Shown here: in pieces, positions 26,320 to 39,400 of the stretch | Layout of the letters: each line of letters begins with the position of its first letter | Position numbering within the stretch: the first letter of the stretch is position 1 | Origin: Euonymus europaeus | Lineage: Eukaryota; Streptophyta; Magnoliopsida; Celastrales; Celastraceae | DNA: 64,000 nt | NCBI GenBank assembly: GCA_963580455.1 | Contig: OY756970.1 | Coordinates: 18,476,001-18,540,000 of the forward strand | Reading direction: 5' to 3' | Notes under the pieces: model-generated | Told to the model about the DNA's origin: nothing | Seen by the model: the letters and a program-made list of their open reading frames with translations, nothing else | Databases searched by the model: none | Position numbers and translations under genes: made by a program

Positions 26320-29300
26320 TTATAATCTAGATCGAAGATTAAATCTGATGCCGTGGAAAGGTGATCGCCTACGAGCAGAAGCAATAGGTTGCCCATTCAA
26401 AGAACCAGAAAATCGAATATCCCATCCTTCAACATTCTTAGGAACACAAGCATCAAAGAGGGCTTGGCCTAATACACTGTGTGCATTGATGCCTGGTTGG
26501 CTGGGTAAATAAACTGACCTTTCTTTTTGTTCATCTTGTAAAGTGCTAGACTCTCCACCATTATGATACTCTTTTGAGCTTCGCATAAAAAAGTGATCAC
26601 CTGGCCCAACTGCAACTCTTCTTAGGCTTCGGTCTGAGTTAACTGCTGCCTTTTGCAGGTCACAGACCAACTCAGATATCTCATCTTGCATAGTCTCCAT
26701 GCTATCTCCAAGCTGTCTGATTCTTTGCAAATAAACTGAACATGCTTTCTCAAGCAAATTGGTCACGGAAACCCTATATTGGATTGGATAATGCTCGTAA
26801 TGACCTAAAGAAGCATGTAAAGATGTCAGTTTACCAGTTTAGGCAATAGGAGAATGATATGTGAAGAACAGTATTTGCCATGTAAATTTTATTAATCTTG
26901 TTAAAACAACGAAAGGAGGCGATCCTTTTCCAAAAAGGAGATTGCTACCGTAAGACCATTTCCAATCAATACAACTCACAAGGTTAAGAGTTGCATGACA
27001 ATCACATATATGGCCATACAAGTAATGGAACTGCAGAAGTTATTACCGATCAAATTGACTTCAACCAAAACTTTTCAGGAAATTCTCATAACATGCCTTT
27101 TATACCACCACGTTTCATATAAATTTATAGAGTTTACCTGGAATCATCCACTTGATACAGTGTTCGGAATTTTACAACATGGCACAATTAAAAAAAAGGT
27201 ATGACATAAACCTGTGTGAGGGGAGCCATCCAACTGTACAAGTGTAACATCTCCCCCAAGCTTTTGTAAGCGATGCGCAAAATGGCAAATGCTTTGAAAT
27301 GATGCAACAGCATCATTCTCAGAGCATAATATGACATATGGAATCCTCAAGTCCTATGAAAAAGATAATAACATTATCATTGAAAGAAAAGTAAAAGGGA
27401 AGAACAAAATTAAGCCGTAAGGAAGAACAGAAGAAAAATTTTACAGTCCAGAGAAAGTTTAGATACTCACAACTGAGGAGTACAGAGTCTGCCAATACTC
27501 GGCACGCTGGGATTCAAACCTGGTAAGATATAAACCATCCAGACCACAAGCAATGCCTTTTGCCACCCAAGAGACAAGTTTTGTTGGAACAGGCATTTTT
27601 AGAATGGTAGGGGCTAAAGCAAATCTGGCACCCAAATCAGCAGTAAAATCGACAGGACTGGAATCATATATTTGTCCAGAAACACAGTTCCTAAGTAAGC
27701 GATTTTCTTCCTTCACAATATAGGAGAGCAAAAAAAAAAATTAAAAATCATAATTGAGGTCCATCAACTCAATAAATGTTGGCGAGAAAATAAAAAATAT
27801 ACATAAAACTAACTATATTTCAATTGCATTTCAGAAGAAACAGTACACACCAGATTAAGGTGACCTTCACATGTTCCTTGAATTATCTGCATCAGAATAA
27901 GTAAATTATTTCTCCGCATAGAAACAAAAGCCTTTAAGCTTCACCATCCCAAACCCATTAGGAATTATGGTGAAACTTGACTTCGACGTATTTCTGATTA
28001 TTGCATGAAATATGTTTTTTAAATAATGAAAATTGAATAATAAAGGGTACTAAGGGGACTATTACAGTATTACCTGAAAAATCTTGTGCAAGCAAACCTT
28101 AGAACCAACAGAAAAGGCTACTAAGACAACCGGACATGGCCTAATGCTCAGCTCCTGAATAAGCAAAAGAAGAAACCTAATTATTACATTAATGTCAAAA
28201 TGAGTTCACATTGTTAATTATTCTTGTTGATAGTTTTACGTGAGGGAGATGCCTGTCGATAGGGCCCTTAACATTTTCACAACTCAAATTTAAAAATCAT
28301 GAGCACCCATGCCAAAAAAAAAAAATGACTTCATCGAATCAAAGGAACAGTAAAGACATCTAAGCAATACTAATATTTGAAGGCTTACTGAAACTAAAAA
28401 AGCTTTATATAAACTCACCTCAACAAGCTCATTCAAAAGAGCAAGTGAAAGCGACAAGGCCCTCTCAGGATAAAATCTGCACAAATTGTCATCATTAAAT
28501 TCAAAACTTATAATGAGGAAATAGGAGGGAAAGAGTCTCGCATGAAAGCAGTAAATACGTGGACAGGTTATTTTCTTATTTTTTGATACCTTTACCGTGA
28601 AGGCGGAAAAAAGCACAGCCTAGCTACAAGGAAAACACACAATAGAACAAGAAACAAAAGATGCACAAGAAAGTAAAACAGGAGCAAAATCCTTTATCAT
28701 ATAAAACTAAAGAAATTCTAGGGAAGACATTGAGGGATTTTCTTTTATTTGTTGGGGGGTAAGGGATGAGAAAATAAATCCATTAAAGACCCTGCTTTAA
28801 TGTCACCGTCACAAGATCAAGATAATCAAATAGTAAAAAAAATTCATCTTGCCATAGAACACAAGAACATGCTACATTACACACCAAACCATTCTTTCTA
28901 TCTCAACACACATCTCCAAGACCGCGATGCTTAAACCGTCCTATACATCACCTACTTCCCTTGAAGCCCGACCGCAACCCTCAATCTCTCTCTCAACAAC
29001 CTCCTATAATAGGGGAAAACTGAAAGGCACATCCCGCAAGTGCATCAAAGTAATTCAGATGGACCATGAACAACCTTCTAAAACAGCCTTGTGGTAAAAA
29101 ACAAGAAGAAAGTGACCTCTTGAGAAAATTTCTGATGGAGATTGTCCATGAATAACGAGTCCTTACTGAGCAACTGGAAGCTATGGAGAATGACCATCAT
29201 CTCAAGTGTTCTGAAGCTGATTCAAGAACCCACACCAAACCAAACACAGGCTTCCCAAATCTCACAAACCATGCTATATGGGTAATATATTATACTTTCA

Positions 29301-29675
29301 GACACTACGATTGGGAGATAAAAAAAACATGCCCCAGACGCATTTCTGAAAACACAGATAATTATAGCAACAAACTCAATCGCACTTCTCCACAAACAAT
29401 TGGAAATTTTAGGTCCGCTGAGATAAAGCTAATGACTTAGGTACCTTTAATTTCTAAAGAAGAAACAAGCAGAAATCAAGAAATTGAACTTACGCGCTGA
29501 GAAAATCGGCACGAGAAACAAGGGAATTCCAGCCGAGTGAAGAATACAAATCGACGTAGCTCCTGAGGTGGCCCTCGTGAACCGAAACCCAAGAGCACAG
29601 AACAACTATCCCCTTGTAATCACTCTCCTTCCTTCCCCAGTAAACGCTACCACCACCACCACCTCTTCCAAACAT
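26320..29675 (-). CDS. DUF829 / TMEM53-like alpha/beta-hydrolase family protein
   Basis: Seven exons on the minus strand: 29494-29675, 28419-28476, 28074-28154, 27851-27886, 27471-27710, 27212-27353, 26320-26804. The phases join to 407 residues. The N-terminus MFGRGGGGGSVYWGRK leads into GIVVLCSWVSVHEGHLRSYV and YSSLGWNSLV. Then come CPVVLVAFSVGSKVC (a nucleophile-elbow-like turn), IYDSSPVDFTADLGARFAL, YVILCSENDAVASFQSICHF (acid-residue region) and GSPHTGHYEHYP (candidate catalytic His). This is the order of the plant DUF829 family (Arabidopsis At2g15695-like). The substrate is unknown. The C-terminal part after about residue 270 is a less conserved extension with a helical QLGDSMETMQDEISELVCDL stretch. 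Confidence 0.85.
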
Positions 29676-32600
29676 TTCTTATGATAGAACCTGAATTTCA
29701 ATCAAAATTCAAGATGGATTGTTGTTTTCGTGATCTGTGAAATGACTGCGCTTCCGTGTGGTGATCTACTAGTCGCGGGTTGAATTCTTGGTGGAGGGAG
29801 TCTGGTGGGGGATGATCTTGAGCGAGTGGGCCGCTTCATCTTATCCTGCACCGAATACGAATGGGAAAAGGTCTTCGCCTTTCAGTCTTGTAAAATTCGG
29901 TATTGAAGCGAAACGACGACGTTTTGTTGTAGCTTTGACGTGACTGTAGATCATGATTTGACCATTTCATTATTTTTACCTTCAAAGATAAGCTTCCGTT
30001 CGTTCGCCTGAGCTGGCATATATAATTATTTATTCCTTTGATTTGGAATTTTGGTTGCATGTGATAAAATTATTTTTTCTATCTTAATTACAATTTTAGA
30101 TATTAATAAATATCAATTTGAAGTTGCCTATCCGTCACCCATCCATCACTGTTTTTTTCAAGAAACCAAAGACAACGAGTAGCCCAAATTTTATTCTATT
30201 TTATTGTTAACTATCAAGTATATCCATTTCATCGCTAAATTAACGAAAATCGAATCCAAGACAACCACATAAATATATGTCTTTGGTAACCAAATGAACT
30301 AAACGGTTAAACATATCGAGTGAAACACAGTTGTCTTTTATTTAAGCCCAGAAGTCATGAGCTTGATACCTTGTAGGCTAATGATTAACCCAACTTTATC
30401 AGGTTCTATTCACAATAAAGAGCATGTTTGGTACAGAGTATATGACACTCTCAGCTTTTACGTTTTACGATAACTTATATTCTATCACACATACTCTCTA
30501 CCAAACATATTAAAAAACTAGGATGTATCCATACAACGCACATGATTATTATTTCAAATAACTATTTGATTTATGATGAGAGAATTATTATTTTCAAGTT
30601 CTTCATATAAGTGTAATTAAATTTATAAATATTTTATAAAATCTGAAATTTTAGTTTTTAGTTTTTTCCTCTTCTTTTAAAATATCAAATATTAATTGAA
30701 ATCATTATTTAATATTTATAAAAGTTTGCCCATAAGGCCCCAAAACTTGAATGAATCGATCTTTTGAGGCCCATATCGGAACTCAGGCCCGTCATTTTCC
30801 ACATTTTATAATTGAGGAGTTTTCAGCCCATGCAATTGTTTCAGCAAGATTACAGCCCACCCAATTTAAGATGGGCCAAATGCTTATTTGTCATTACCAA
30901 GAGCCATATAATTCATGATTCTAGTTTTTTTCAACATAGTTATGATTTTCTTAAAATCAAACTAGAGTTATGTTACAGACTTTAATGTTCTAAGTCTTCT
31001 CAATGTTTAGGAATTCTGAGTTACTTTTCAGTTTTTTTTTTTTTTTTTTTTTTTTAATGTTTGGAGGTTTGTTCCAAACCTAGTTTTAATTTTTTTTTTA
31101 TTGTTACATGGCAGATCATGATATGATGAATTCAGAACCCTTTGAGGTGTTTTATCCCTAAAATTATCTCTCTTTGGTAGATTTTCAAGAACTGTGAATT
31201 TAGCCCTTAATTTTGTATATTAGAGTGGTGTTTCTATATCCTTAAGTGGTGCATTTAGCCTAAACTCGTTTTATTTTCTCCAACCCTAAAGCCATATGGG
31301 TTTGCCCTAAAGGAATTCAAAAATTACAGTTTGATCCTCCTAAAAATTCATATGACAATTTTCTCTTCACCAACCCTAAACAAAAGCCTTTTATCAACTT
31401 TCTGATCCTAGCTACGACTATCTTTTGTCTCTCTTTTTTGTAATCCTTCATTTTCTTTATGTTTGATCCTTCGTGTCCTACCCTACAGTAAAAACTTCGG
31501 GAAAAGGAGGCGTGTGCAAGTAATTATTTATTTTAAGAAATAAATTAGTAAATAGATTTTATTCTTCCTAGATCATCTCAGAATTTTGTTATTTTTCTAA
31601 AATTTGAGGCGAGAGGGTGTTTTTCCTAATAGAAAGTTGAAGGCATTTTTGCATGTCACAGAAAGTTTAAGGAGTCAGGCTGCAATATTTCTGATAGCAG
31701 AAGGCATTGTCTTGAGCTAAATAAACTTGCCATTAAATAAACAAACTTTGAAGAAACCAAAGCACACACAACACAGTAATTCCTTTTGTAAGCATAATAT
31801 TATAATATAACCATCTTCGGTAAAGAAAAAGAAACTGTAAGAAGCATCAAAATCGAAGCAAGAACCCAAGCAACATTCTATCCCCACAACATATTGACTC
31901 TCTTTCTCTCTGCCATTAAATTAAGATGTTCATCAGATCCAAAGCAACAACTGAATTAGGAGACACCCACTCCACCATTGCACATGCAGGGTCTCGTCCT
32001 TGAATCCTTTTTTTTTTTAAATATATCACTCCAAAAACAACTTTGTATGAAAATATTTTTTAAAAAGTTTGAAAATACTTTGGAGGAGGAATCTAACCAG
32101 GAAAGTAGGACCCGAACCCACACGTTGAATAATTTTGACACGTGTATATCTGTGCTTTATGTGCATGAACCTTGTTAATTTCTTCCTATTCCGGCAATAC
32201 CCTCGGCCGCCCTTGTGCTAACTTGTGCTCACCCAACGAATGAACGAACCACTATTTTATTTTTAAAAAAGTTAGGTTTTCTAAAACAACGAACTGGCCC
32301 TCCAAAATACCCTCTCAGGCTCTCAGCAGAAAAGAACAGCCAATAGTGTCGGGTGGCAGAGGGACAGTGAATCAGCAATGAATCAGATCAATATGTGATA
32401 TGCTTTTCCTGAGCATATACATAACAAGACTAATCATTCTTTTATTCCAAACGGTTCTAGTCTTGTGGAATAAATCAAATCAGAGAATCAAATATAATCC
32501 AGAACTTTATTTCATTTACCCAACAGAAATGAAAGAGATACCAACAAAGTACACGAGAATAATGCAAGTATGCATCAACCCGATTACTAGCACATGATTC

Positions 32601-33379
32601 ATGATTAGGAGAATTGCAATTAACAGCGAGAAAACAACTCAAGCATTTATTTCTGTGCAACTAATCTTACTATTCTAGCTAGTGCTCATTATGATTAAAC
32701 TATATATATGTATGTGTGCCTAGCATTTCCATGGAGGGTGACAGGGTGTGATGTGTAGGCATCATAGAAGGCTATGGAAGGCAAGCTTTTGTACTCGTTT
32801 TCTTTATGATAACATTAATGGTCCCCACATACAAACAAGTCCCATGCATATTCAGAATGATCTTTTGCCTAAAAACAATCATAGCCTGATATTTGAGAGA
32901 ATATTCCAAAATTAGTGTTGATGAGAATGGGGAGAGAAAAAGTAACAGATGAAATAGAAACTAGTAGTAGTACAAACAGATTGCAAAAAGCTATCTCAAA
33001 AAGGGACAATCACAAAATAGCCAAAAGAAAGCTCAAACATAAAAACCCTTTTGAAATATAATACCAAATTCCAACCACAAATAAGCAACCCCATAAATGT
33101 AACTGACGATTGCTGATAAATGATAATAGATAATTCCTCTGAGATAATAAAATTAGGGTTAAAAATGTTATACTCTGAATTTTATTCCATAAACAATCTG
33201 CAGAAGAAGCTTCTTTGGATGTACTAGTAAAATTAGTAAAGGACTCCACAAAAGGGAACTTCTTCTTACAGTTGCGAAGACAGAGAAAAGCCAAACAATC
33301 ACTAAAATATGCTAAAGTCGCATGCTACCTTCACTGTTACCCCATGTCACCTTAGCACTACCTACCTCTCTCTCCTCTT
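29676..33379. other. Intergenic DNA, 3.7 kb
   Basis: Upstream region of the DUF829 gene, then AT-rich DNA down to the KRP 3' side. Contains a T-rich run near 31031-31057 and a small MITE at 30424. No gene was supported. Confidence 0.6.
30424..30508. mobile_element. Tiny MITE-like inverted repeat, 85 bp
   Basis: ATGTTTGGTACAGAGTAT at the left pairs with ATACTCTCTACCAAACAT at the right (two mismatches). It has about 45 bp between the arms and could fold into one hairpin. Confidence 0.6.
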
Positions 33380-34520
33380 TCATTTCAGACGAACCCACTG
33401 GTACCGCCCCTCTAGCGGCACGCCGTCCACGACATCAAAGTTGTACCTGCAGAAAATGCCAATATGTTTCAGTAAGTTTTAGGGTTTAATTTGATTTGAT
33501 TCCTTCCACGTTAAATCACACACACACTTGCAGTCACGCTCCTTTTACTTGCAAAAACTAGTAATTATTACACTCTCTACATACGCGACACCACTCACTT
33601 CTCAATGAATCGTTTCTGCTCCAACTTCTCGGATATTTCGAAGAACGTCTCGATCTCTTCCAGCGACGGCATTTCGGTCCCCACAGGCCTTGCGGGCGCC
33701 ACAGGCTTCTCAGGCCGACTCTTCTCAGCCACTAGTGGCGAGTCAATCTCGTTCGTGTCTGCGCAGAAGAAGTCACTAGATGGAGTCGCCTCTCTACTGC
33801 AAATGCAATATTTATATCAGACTTGTGAAAAGACGTAGCGTTAAATGGAAAATTTTCGTATGTATGGAAATTAATCTATAGACCATAAACCTTGTAAGTC
33901 TGCTGGTGATGCACGCTGAGTCTTCGGTTTCGAAACTTTTAGCCTGCAAATTAAACAGTGCATCATCTACTAAATAACACAGCAATTAAAATTTGAGCAA
34001 TAAATTAATTGATAATAAATAGGTTATTCCTTGTGCTTGCTTGGGAACAAAGCGTGAAAAAGGTGATACGCACAAACCAATCCGGCTCGATTTGGTCAAG
34101 GAATAACAAAGAAATTGAATGTGGAACTTCAAATCCTATCTGTTTTCCGTAAGTTTCCTTTTGTTTCAGAGCTACCAAACAAGGATGGCAGCACCAAATT
34201 TAAAATCAGAACGTTAAATTTTGAATTTCGTTTTACCTCTCGATCTACGAATCTCGAGCATTCCTCCACGATTTTAGTGCTGGAGCAGCGAGATGTCTGA
34301 GAGAAGCAGGAGCTGGAGCAGGGATCACCATCCACATCTCCGCCAGAGTTCGACGGTCTCTCCGAGGAATTCACAACCGCGCAATCTTTTCGCAGTTTAA
34401 AATTCGACAACGGAACTTGCAATTCTTCAAAATCGATACAAATTTTCGGTTTCTTTGTGAAGCGTGTGGTCGAAGACTCCGTCGTCTCTGCAATTCGCTT
34501 ACAATCTCTCACATTATCCC

Positions 34521-34524
<4 letters not shown>
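33380..34524 (-). CDS. Cyclin-dependent kinase inhibitor, KRP/ICK family
   Basis: Nuclear inhibitor of CDK-cyclin complexes that restrains the cell cycle. Exons: 34237-34524, 33891-33943, 33599-33796, 33380-33446, joining in phase to 201 residues. The diagnostic C-terminal CDK/cyclin-binding region is complete: PSLEEIETFFEISEKLEQKR, FIEKYNFDVV, and PLEGRYQWVRLK at the stop. This part is homologous to animal p27Kip1. The N-terminus (MGDNVRDCKRIAE, with a basic FTKKPKI) is variable, as in the family. Which KRP number it corresponds to cannot be decided. The ATG is preceded directly by a (GA)20 tract. Confidence 0.95.

Positions 34525-34564
<40 letters not shown>
34525..34564 (-). repeat. (GA)20 microsatellite abutting the KRP start codon
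   Basis: Uninterrupted CT dinucleotides on + (GA on the KRP strand) run from the base next to the ATG for 40 bp, then GTGTGT. GA tracts are binding sites for plant BPC/GAGA-binding proteins, so it could matter for expression. This is inference. Confidence 0.9.
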
Positions 34565-34570
<6 letters not shown>

Positions 34571-35439
34571 CTATAGTTTCTCTCTCTAGCACTTTCGTTC
34601 TTTCACTTTATGCAGTCTCTGACGGAGAGAAAAGCTTAAAAATGGAGCTAATGCGTATAAGCCGTTGATGGTATGGACGGTTAAGATTTTATTCCCTCAT
34701 CGCAGAGTTTGCTGCTGTCATGTGGTCCTCACTCCGTTAACGATGCCGTTAGAGAAAGATCTTCCGGTTTCATGATCCCGTCAAAACACACATGCCGACT
34801 TTTGCTCAGTATTCAAAACGCACCGTTTCGGCATTGAATTTCGCTTCGACCAAATCAAATGTCAATCCAGACCAGAGAGAATGCAACAAAATCATGAAAT
34901 GTTGATGACATTTAGACCCTGTTTTAATTAAAGCCACTGTCTTGACTTCATTCTTCTAATTATACATAATTAAATTCTTGGATTAGTGGTGATTTTGGCT
35001 ACCTTTCATCACCAACAGTTGGGTCTGTACTGTGAGCCATGAATGGGGACGTGATCGATCGAGTAGAACTGATGCTGACAGATTTACTGTTAAGACACTG
35101 ATTGTTACTTTAATGAGGTATTGATGAGCTCACAGGATTACTGACACTCATGAGCTATTATCATTGCATTAATGGGTTTCTGGTCTTCCTAGCCTGGACC
35201 ACAAGAAACCTGAATGGGAAAATATATACTTCCGCACAGAAAGTATGCAGGATGTCTCTGATGGATTCACATTCAAACTTCCTGTCTTTAGGTGTGGATC
35301 GTTATAAGGCGGTGTCGGACTTCTAGGCTTCTCCAATATATTTTCCGACTAAGACAGAGGTAAAGGGAGCCAACCCAAGACAGGAGACAGGAATACTGGG
35401 AGGCTTTGAAAAACCGATATCATTGAACTCACTTCACTT
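34565..35439. other. KRP upstream intergenic DNA
   Basis: Promoter-side DNA of KRP. No gene or recognisable repeat was seen. Confidence 0.55.
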
Positions 35440-35730
35440 TTCAATTCCCCTTCCTATCCAGAGTATTTAGATATGTATGATGCAAGTCGACTGCCCAGTG
35501 AATCATCGAACTTTCTTAGAGTCGATCAGAATCGTTGAGAAATATCCAGTTGGTAAATAATACTACAGACGACTTGAGAGGAGAAGCAAACACATGCAAG
35601 CTTCTACCTTTGAGAAAAATGTTATGTTGGTTGAAAGTGGTGTGGGAGATGACATGCAGGTTAGTAAGGGGATTGTTTGCAAACCTTCTTCAGCCTTTAT
35701 TAATTCGGTATTGGATTTCAAGGAGTTCGC
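35440..35730 (+). pseudogene. Decayed PREP1 fragment (exon 8 region), inverted next to parent
   Basis: From the acceptor-like CCTTCCTATCCAG at about 35449, the sequence follows the sense strand of PREP1 exon 8 (41388-41908): TATTTAGATATGTATGATGC (parent TATCTAGATATGTTTGGTGC), then GTTGAGAAATATCCAGTTGG (parent GTAGAGAAATATCCGGTCGG). After a deletion of roughly 115 bp comes TTGAAAGTGGTGTGGGAGAT (parent TTGAAAGTGGTCTTGGAGAT) and CTTCTTCAGCCT. It has frame breaks and stops. The retained intron end shows a DNA-level copy, not a retrocopy. Confidence 0.82.
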
Positions 35731-36450
35731 AGGGGAGGGACTTTCTCTCTCATATTATATGTGCCTATTTTTTAAAGATAAGTTGATTTAACACAAATGG
35801 CTAAATGAATTGAAGATGTAAATGTAATGGACCGCATATGAAAAAAGGCTCGTAATTCTAACTGACGCGTTACGTAGCACATCGGAGGTTTACCCTCCTT
35901 TGTGTGGGTATATAGTTGCAGGCAATCCTTCCATTACTCAACTGATTTTCTAGTGCGAAGTTAGACCTGTGAGCTATTGCCCGATCCTACATCACTAACT
36001 TACAATTTGAAGTAGAAATTCAGAATAAAGCGCATTTTAAGATATCGCAGTTCACAAGATAAAACAATTTTTTAAAAAAACCTTTCGAGTTTATATTTTC
36101 TATGGTGGATTCCAAATTATATGATTGTTATACTTACACGCAGAGACTTGAGTTTGCTTGTGCTATATCATAAGGCAACCTCTAGATCTTTGGCTCCTCC
36201 CCTGCCAACTCCTTATTCTGTTTGTATCACTAATTATAAATCTAGAGACGGTGTATATTTAATCTTTTTAATGTGACTTATACATACAAATATAAGGGCA
36301 CAACAAAACTAGTCAAAGAAAGTGCTACTAAGAATGTGTGCAACTATATATTTTGTTTTTCCAATCACCATGAAAATTTTCATCTCGTACCGAATAGGAA
36401 TAAAAAATTCAGGTAAGAGTTGCTTGTTCTCAAAGTAAGGTTTCTGTAAA
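35731..36450. other. Intergenic DNA between pseudogene and PREP1
   Basis: Contains the probable PREP1 3'UTR close to 36450. No further exon of the pseudogene was recognised. Confidence 0.5.
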
Positions 36451-39400
36451 TTATAGGGCTTTCTTCACTTGAAAGAAGTTAGAACGCTCTTTGTTCGCAG
36501 CATCAACATCGTCTGGAGAAGCAACCGCAACCACGACTCCTTTATCTTTAATAGCCTCTATTGCATCAGCAAATTCCTTGAAATCCTTCAACCTGCAATA
36601 AATACAAGGGGAAATTAGACAAAGAAAATAGGGCTAAAGGCAAGATTGTCCATAGCAGTGTGCTGTTCATCAATGCGATATGCGCAGTTCAGTCTACAAA
36701 TGGCACTATAAAACTTTCTTTTCTGTTCCGTTTGATAAGGTTATTTGTGTCCACGAACTCTATTTGAATTTTGGTAAAAATATGCCGCCCTCGTTGACAT
36801 TACTGTCAGCAAGGTCATATGCATATTTTGATTATATACCTTCCTAATTTGCATTTTATATTTCTCTTTTTTTCCCTAAAAAAATCAACTGAACAATGCC
36901 CGTGTTAGTACTTGTTTATTTAACATCATCAATACTCAATTCATCCTTACCTAGTAGACAATATCTCTTCACGTCTCCTTTGCCTTTCGTCTTCCGTGAT
37001 TCCCAATAAGTACCGTAACATACTGAAAAAAAAATCCAATGTCATTCTTTTCGTTGAAATATAAAATAACCAATACATTAAAAGTGACAACAGCAACAGA
37101 AGAAGAAACACCAAAATAATACAATCCCCAGCAACCTCCCTAAGCCTCCACATAATTTTGAATTTATTTTCGGATCATACAAATAATTTCATTGATAAAT
37201 ACATAATTTGTTACAATAAGAAAATACAAAATTGAAGTCTCTAAGCTGTTAATATTACGGACCTTACAGTTGCAGAAAACTAGCCATGAATATTGAATGA
37301 ATGAGCGGTGTTCAGTACTGTGGAGGATGAAATCAAATAACGGAGAAAGAAAAAAAACCAGGCAGGCAAAGACATGGTTCCTACTTCCTACGCCCCACCA
37401 TGGTTAATTTGCTGGGCCATTTGGAGAGAGAAACCGGATACCATTTTACAAGGAAGAATCAACTCTTGGGGTAGTAAGAGACATATGGCTAAATGGTTGG
37501 TACCCCATGCTGCGGTTCATCTATAAGATACTTTTTATCATAAATTAAAAACGAAAAAGGAAGTTTCAGGAGGTGTTTGAAATAAACTGGCTTGCGAAAT
37601 TTGAATATAATGAAAGGTGATGATAGTTCAAAATGATAAAAATATTGCTCACATATAATTCAGTCATCTCCTCTCAATTGATTCATCTACACCAAAATTC
37701 AGCGTGGGTAATAAAATAAAGGTCGTTGCCATGATCATCTTCTAGCTTCCCAAAACTTTCGAATGAAAAATAAATGAACTGTATAGCATTTTTCAGTTCG
37801 GAAAAAACATGAAAACATTATCTACACCAATGCAAAGCTCTAACCATACACAGAAAGGTGGTTTCCACATACCTACTGTAACCTTTGGCATCAGGCAACT
37901 GGTATGTATCCACATCTCCAATGGTCCCAATAATTGCTTTAGTAAGAGTATCATTATCCATATCTAATTCACGTAGAAAATTCCCCGTCCCATCATACAC
38001 ATCAAGTGTCTTTAACAAGTTTGGATCCCGATAAGAAAGGAAGGAGAATACTCCTGCATAAAAACTCCATAATAAGACTCTGAAGGACCAATGCTATTCA
38101 TAAGGGATAATGACAATTATTATACCTGAGTGAGTATCAAAGTCACAGAAGCCTCCATAAGCCCCACCACTTACACGAACACGATCCCACAACCATGTGT
38201 TACTTATGTATTTTGAAATAACATAAGCACTACCATTGAGCTGATAACCAGTGTCATATATATTACCCGCTTTGCCCACATAATTAACCTATTAGAAGTA
38301 AATTAGAAGTCAGGTTCAGCCATTCCAAAAATAAGGAAACTATAAAAAAACAGAAAGAGAGGATTAATCAAGTTTACCTGTGTTGGAACCACAATAGCCT
38401 CATTTATTGAAGGAAGTTTTGCATTCCATACAGAATTTTCAACAGGAGAGCTTCTAGGAAGCAAATCAAGGAACTTGCTAACATATTTTTCTGAGCTGGT
38501 GAGGTTTTGTCCATCAGCAGTCATATTTATCAAACAATCATTCCGCGAAAGTAGGGATTTACGAATCTCCTCCAGAGAAGAAGAAATTTCATCCCAATCT
38601 TTATCAACTTTTTCTTCAAGAGCCCGTAGGAATTCCAAGTAGCTACATATAAACCAGAACAAGGGAGAGCATCAACCCCCCATCTTAAGAAACCATCCCG
38701 TAAAACTTAAGCTTCCACTTCTTTGAAAAACATATAAAAAAGGGAAAATCCCAAGAAATGCTCTATTTATCACAGCAGATAATAAGCAACACTCGAAGAG
38801 GCCTATGCACTGAGGCTCCATTTGTGTGCATATAGTTATCACATTTTCAGGGAATCTTCTAACCTGATACCGCCCATTTGTTCAGACATCCACCCTGCAA
38901 TATTTAGCTTTGCATCCATCCTGGCTGCAGCAATTCCGTGACCACTGCCTCTTAATCGGTTCTAGAGTGTCAGAAAAAAAAATCAAATAAGATAGTAGAG
39001 GCAAAGAGTGTTTCCTGCTCATTCAAGAAAACAATTTCAATGGGTACCTCCATCCTTGCTTTGCTTTGACAAACAAACTGTTTAAACCGCTGCTGATCTG
39101 TAAATTGGACTTCTTGAAGAATACAATTAATCTACGATATAGGATGGCATTAGTCCCTTCACAAAGCCAAGTTATAATTCAAAGGAAAGCACCTGAACAA
39201 CGGAAACTACAATTTTATGTGCAAAATACAACAATTTTCGCAGGCAAGTATCAGAAACTTGTAGAGGGAGGAGTCATGTCTACCAAATAAGTGTATAATT
39301 TAAAGCAATAAAAAAAACATCTTCCTTTTTGGGAGGATGAGGGCAGAAGATGAGTGAGGACAGACAGAAGATTGCCATGAATCTAGTAATGCATCAAGAA

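Noticed and set aside
29183..29440. 85-codon plus ORF within DUF829 intron 1
   Set aside because: Antisense to the gene, low complexity, no domain.
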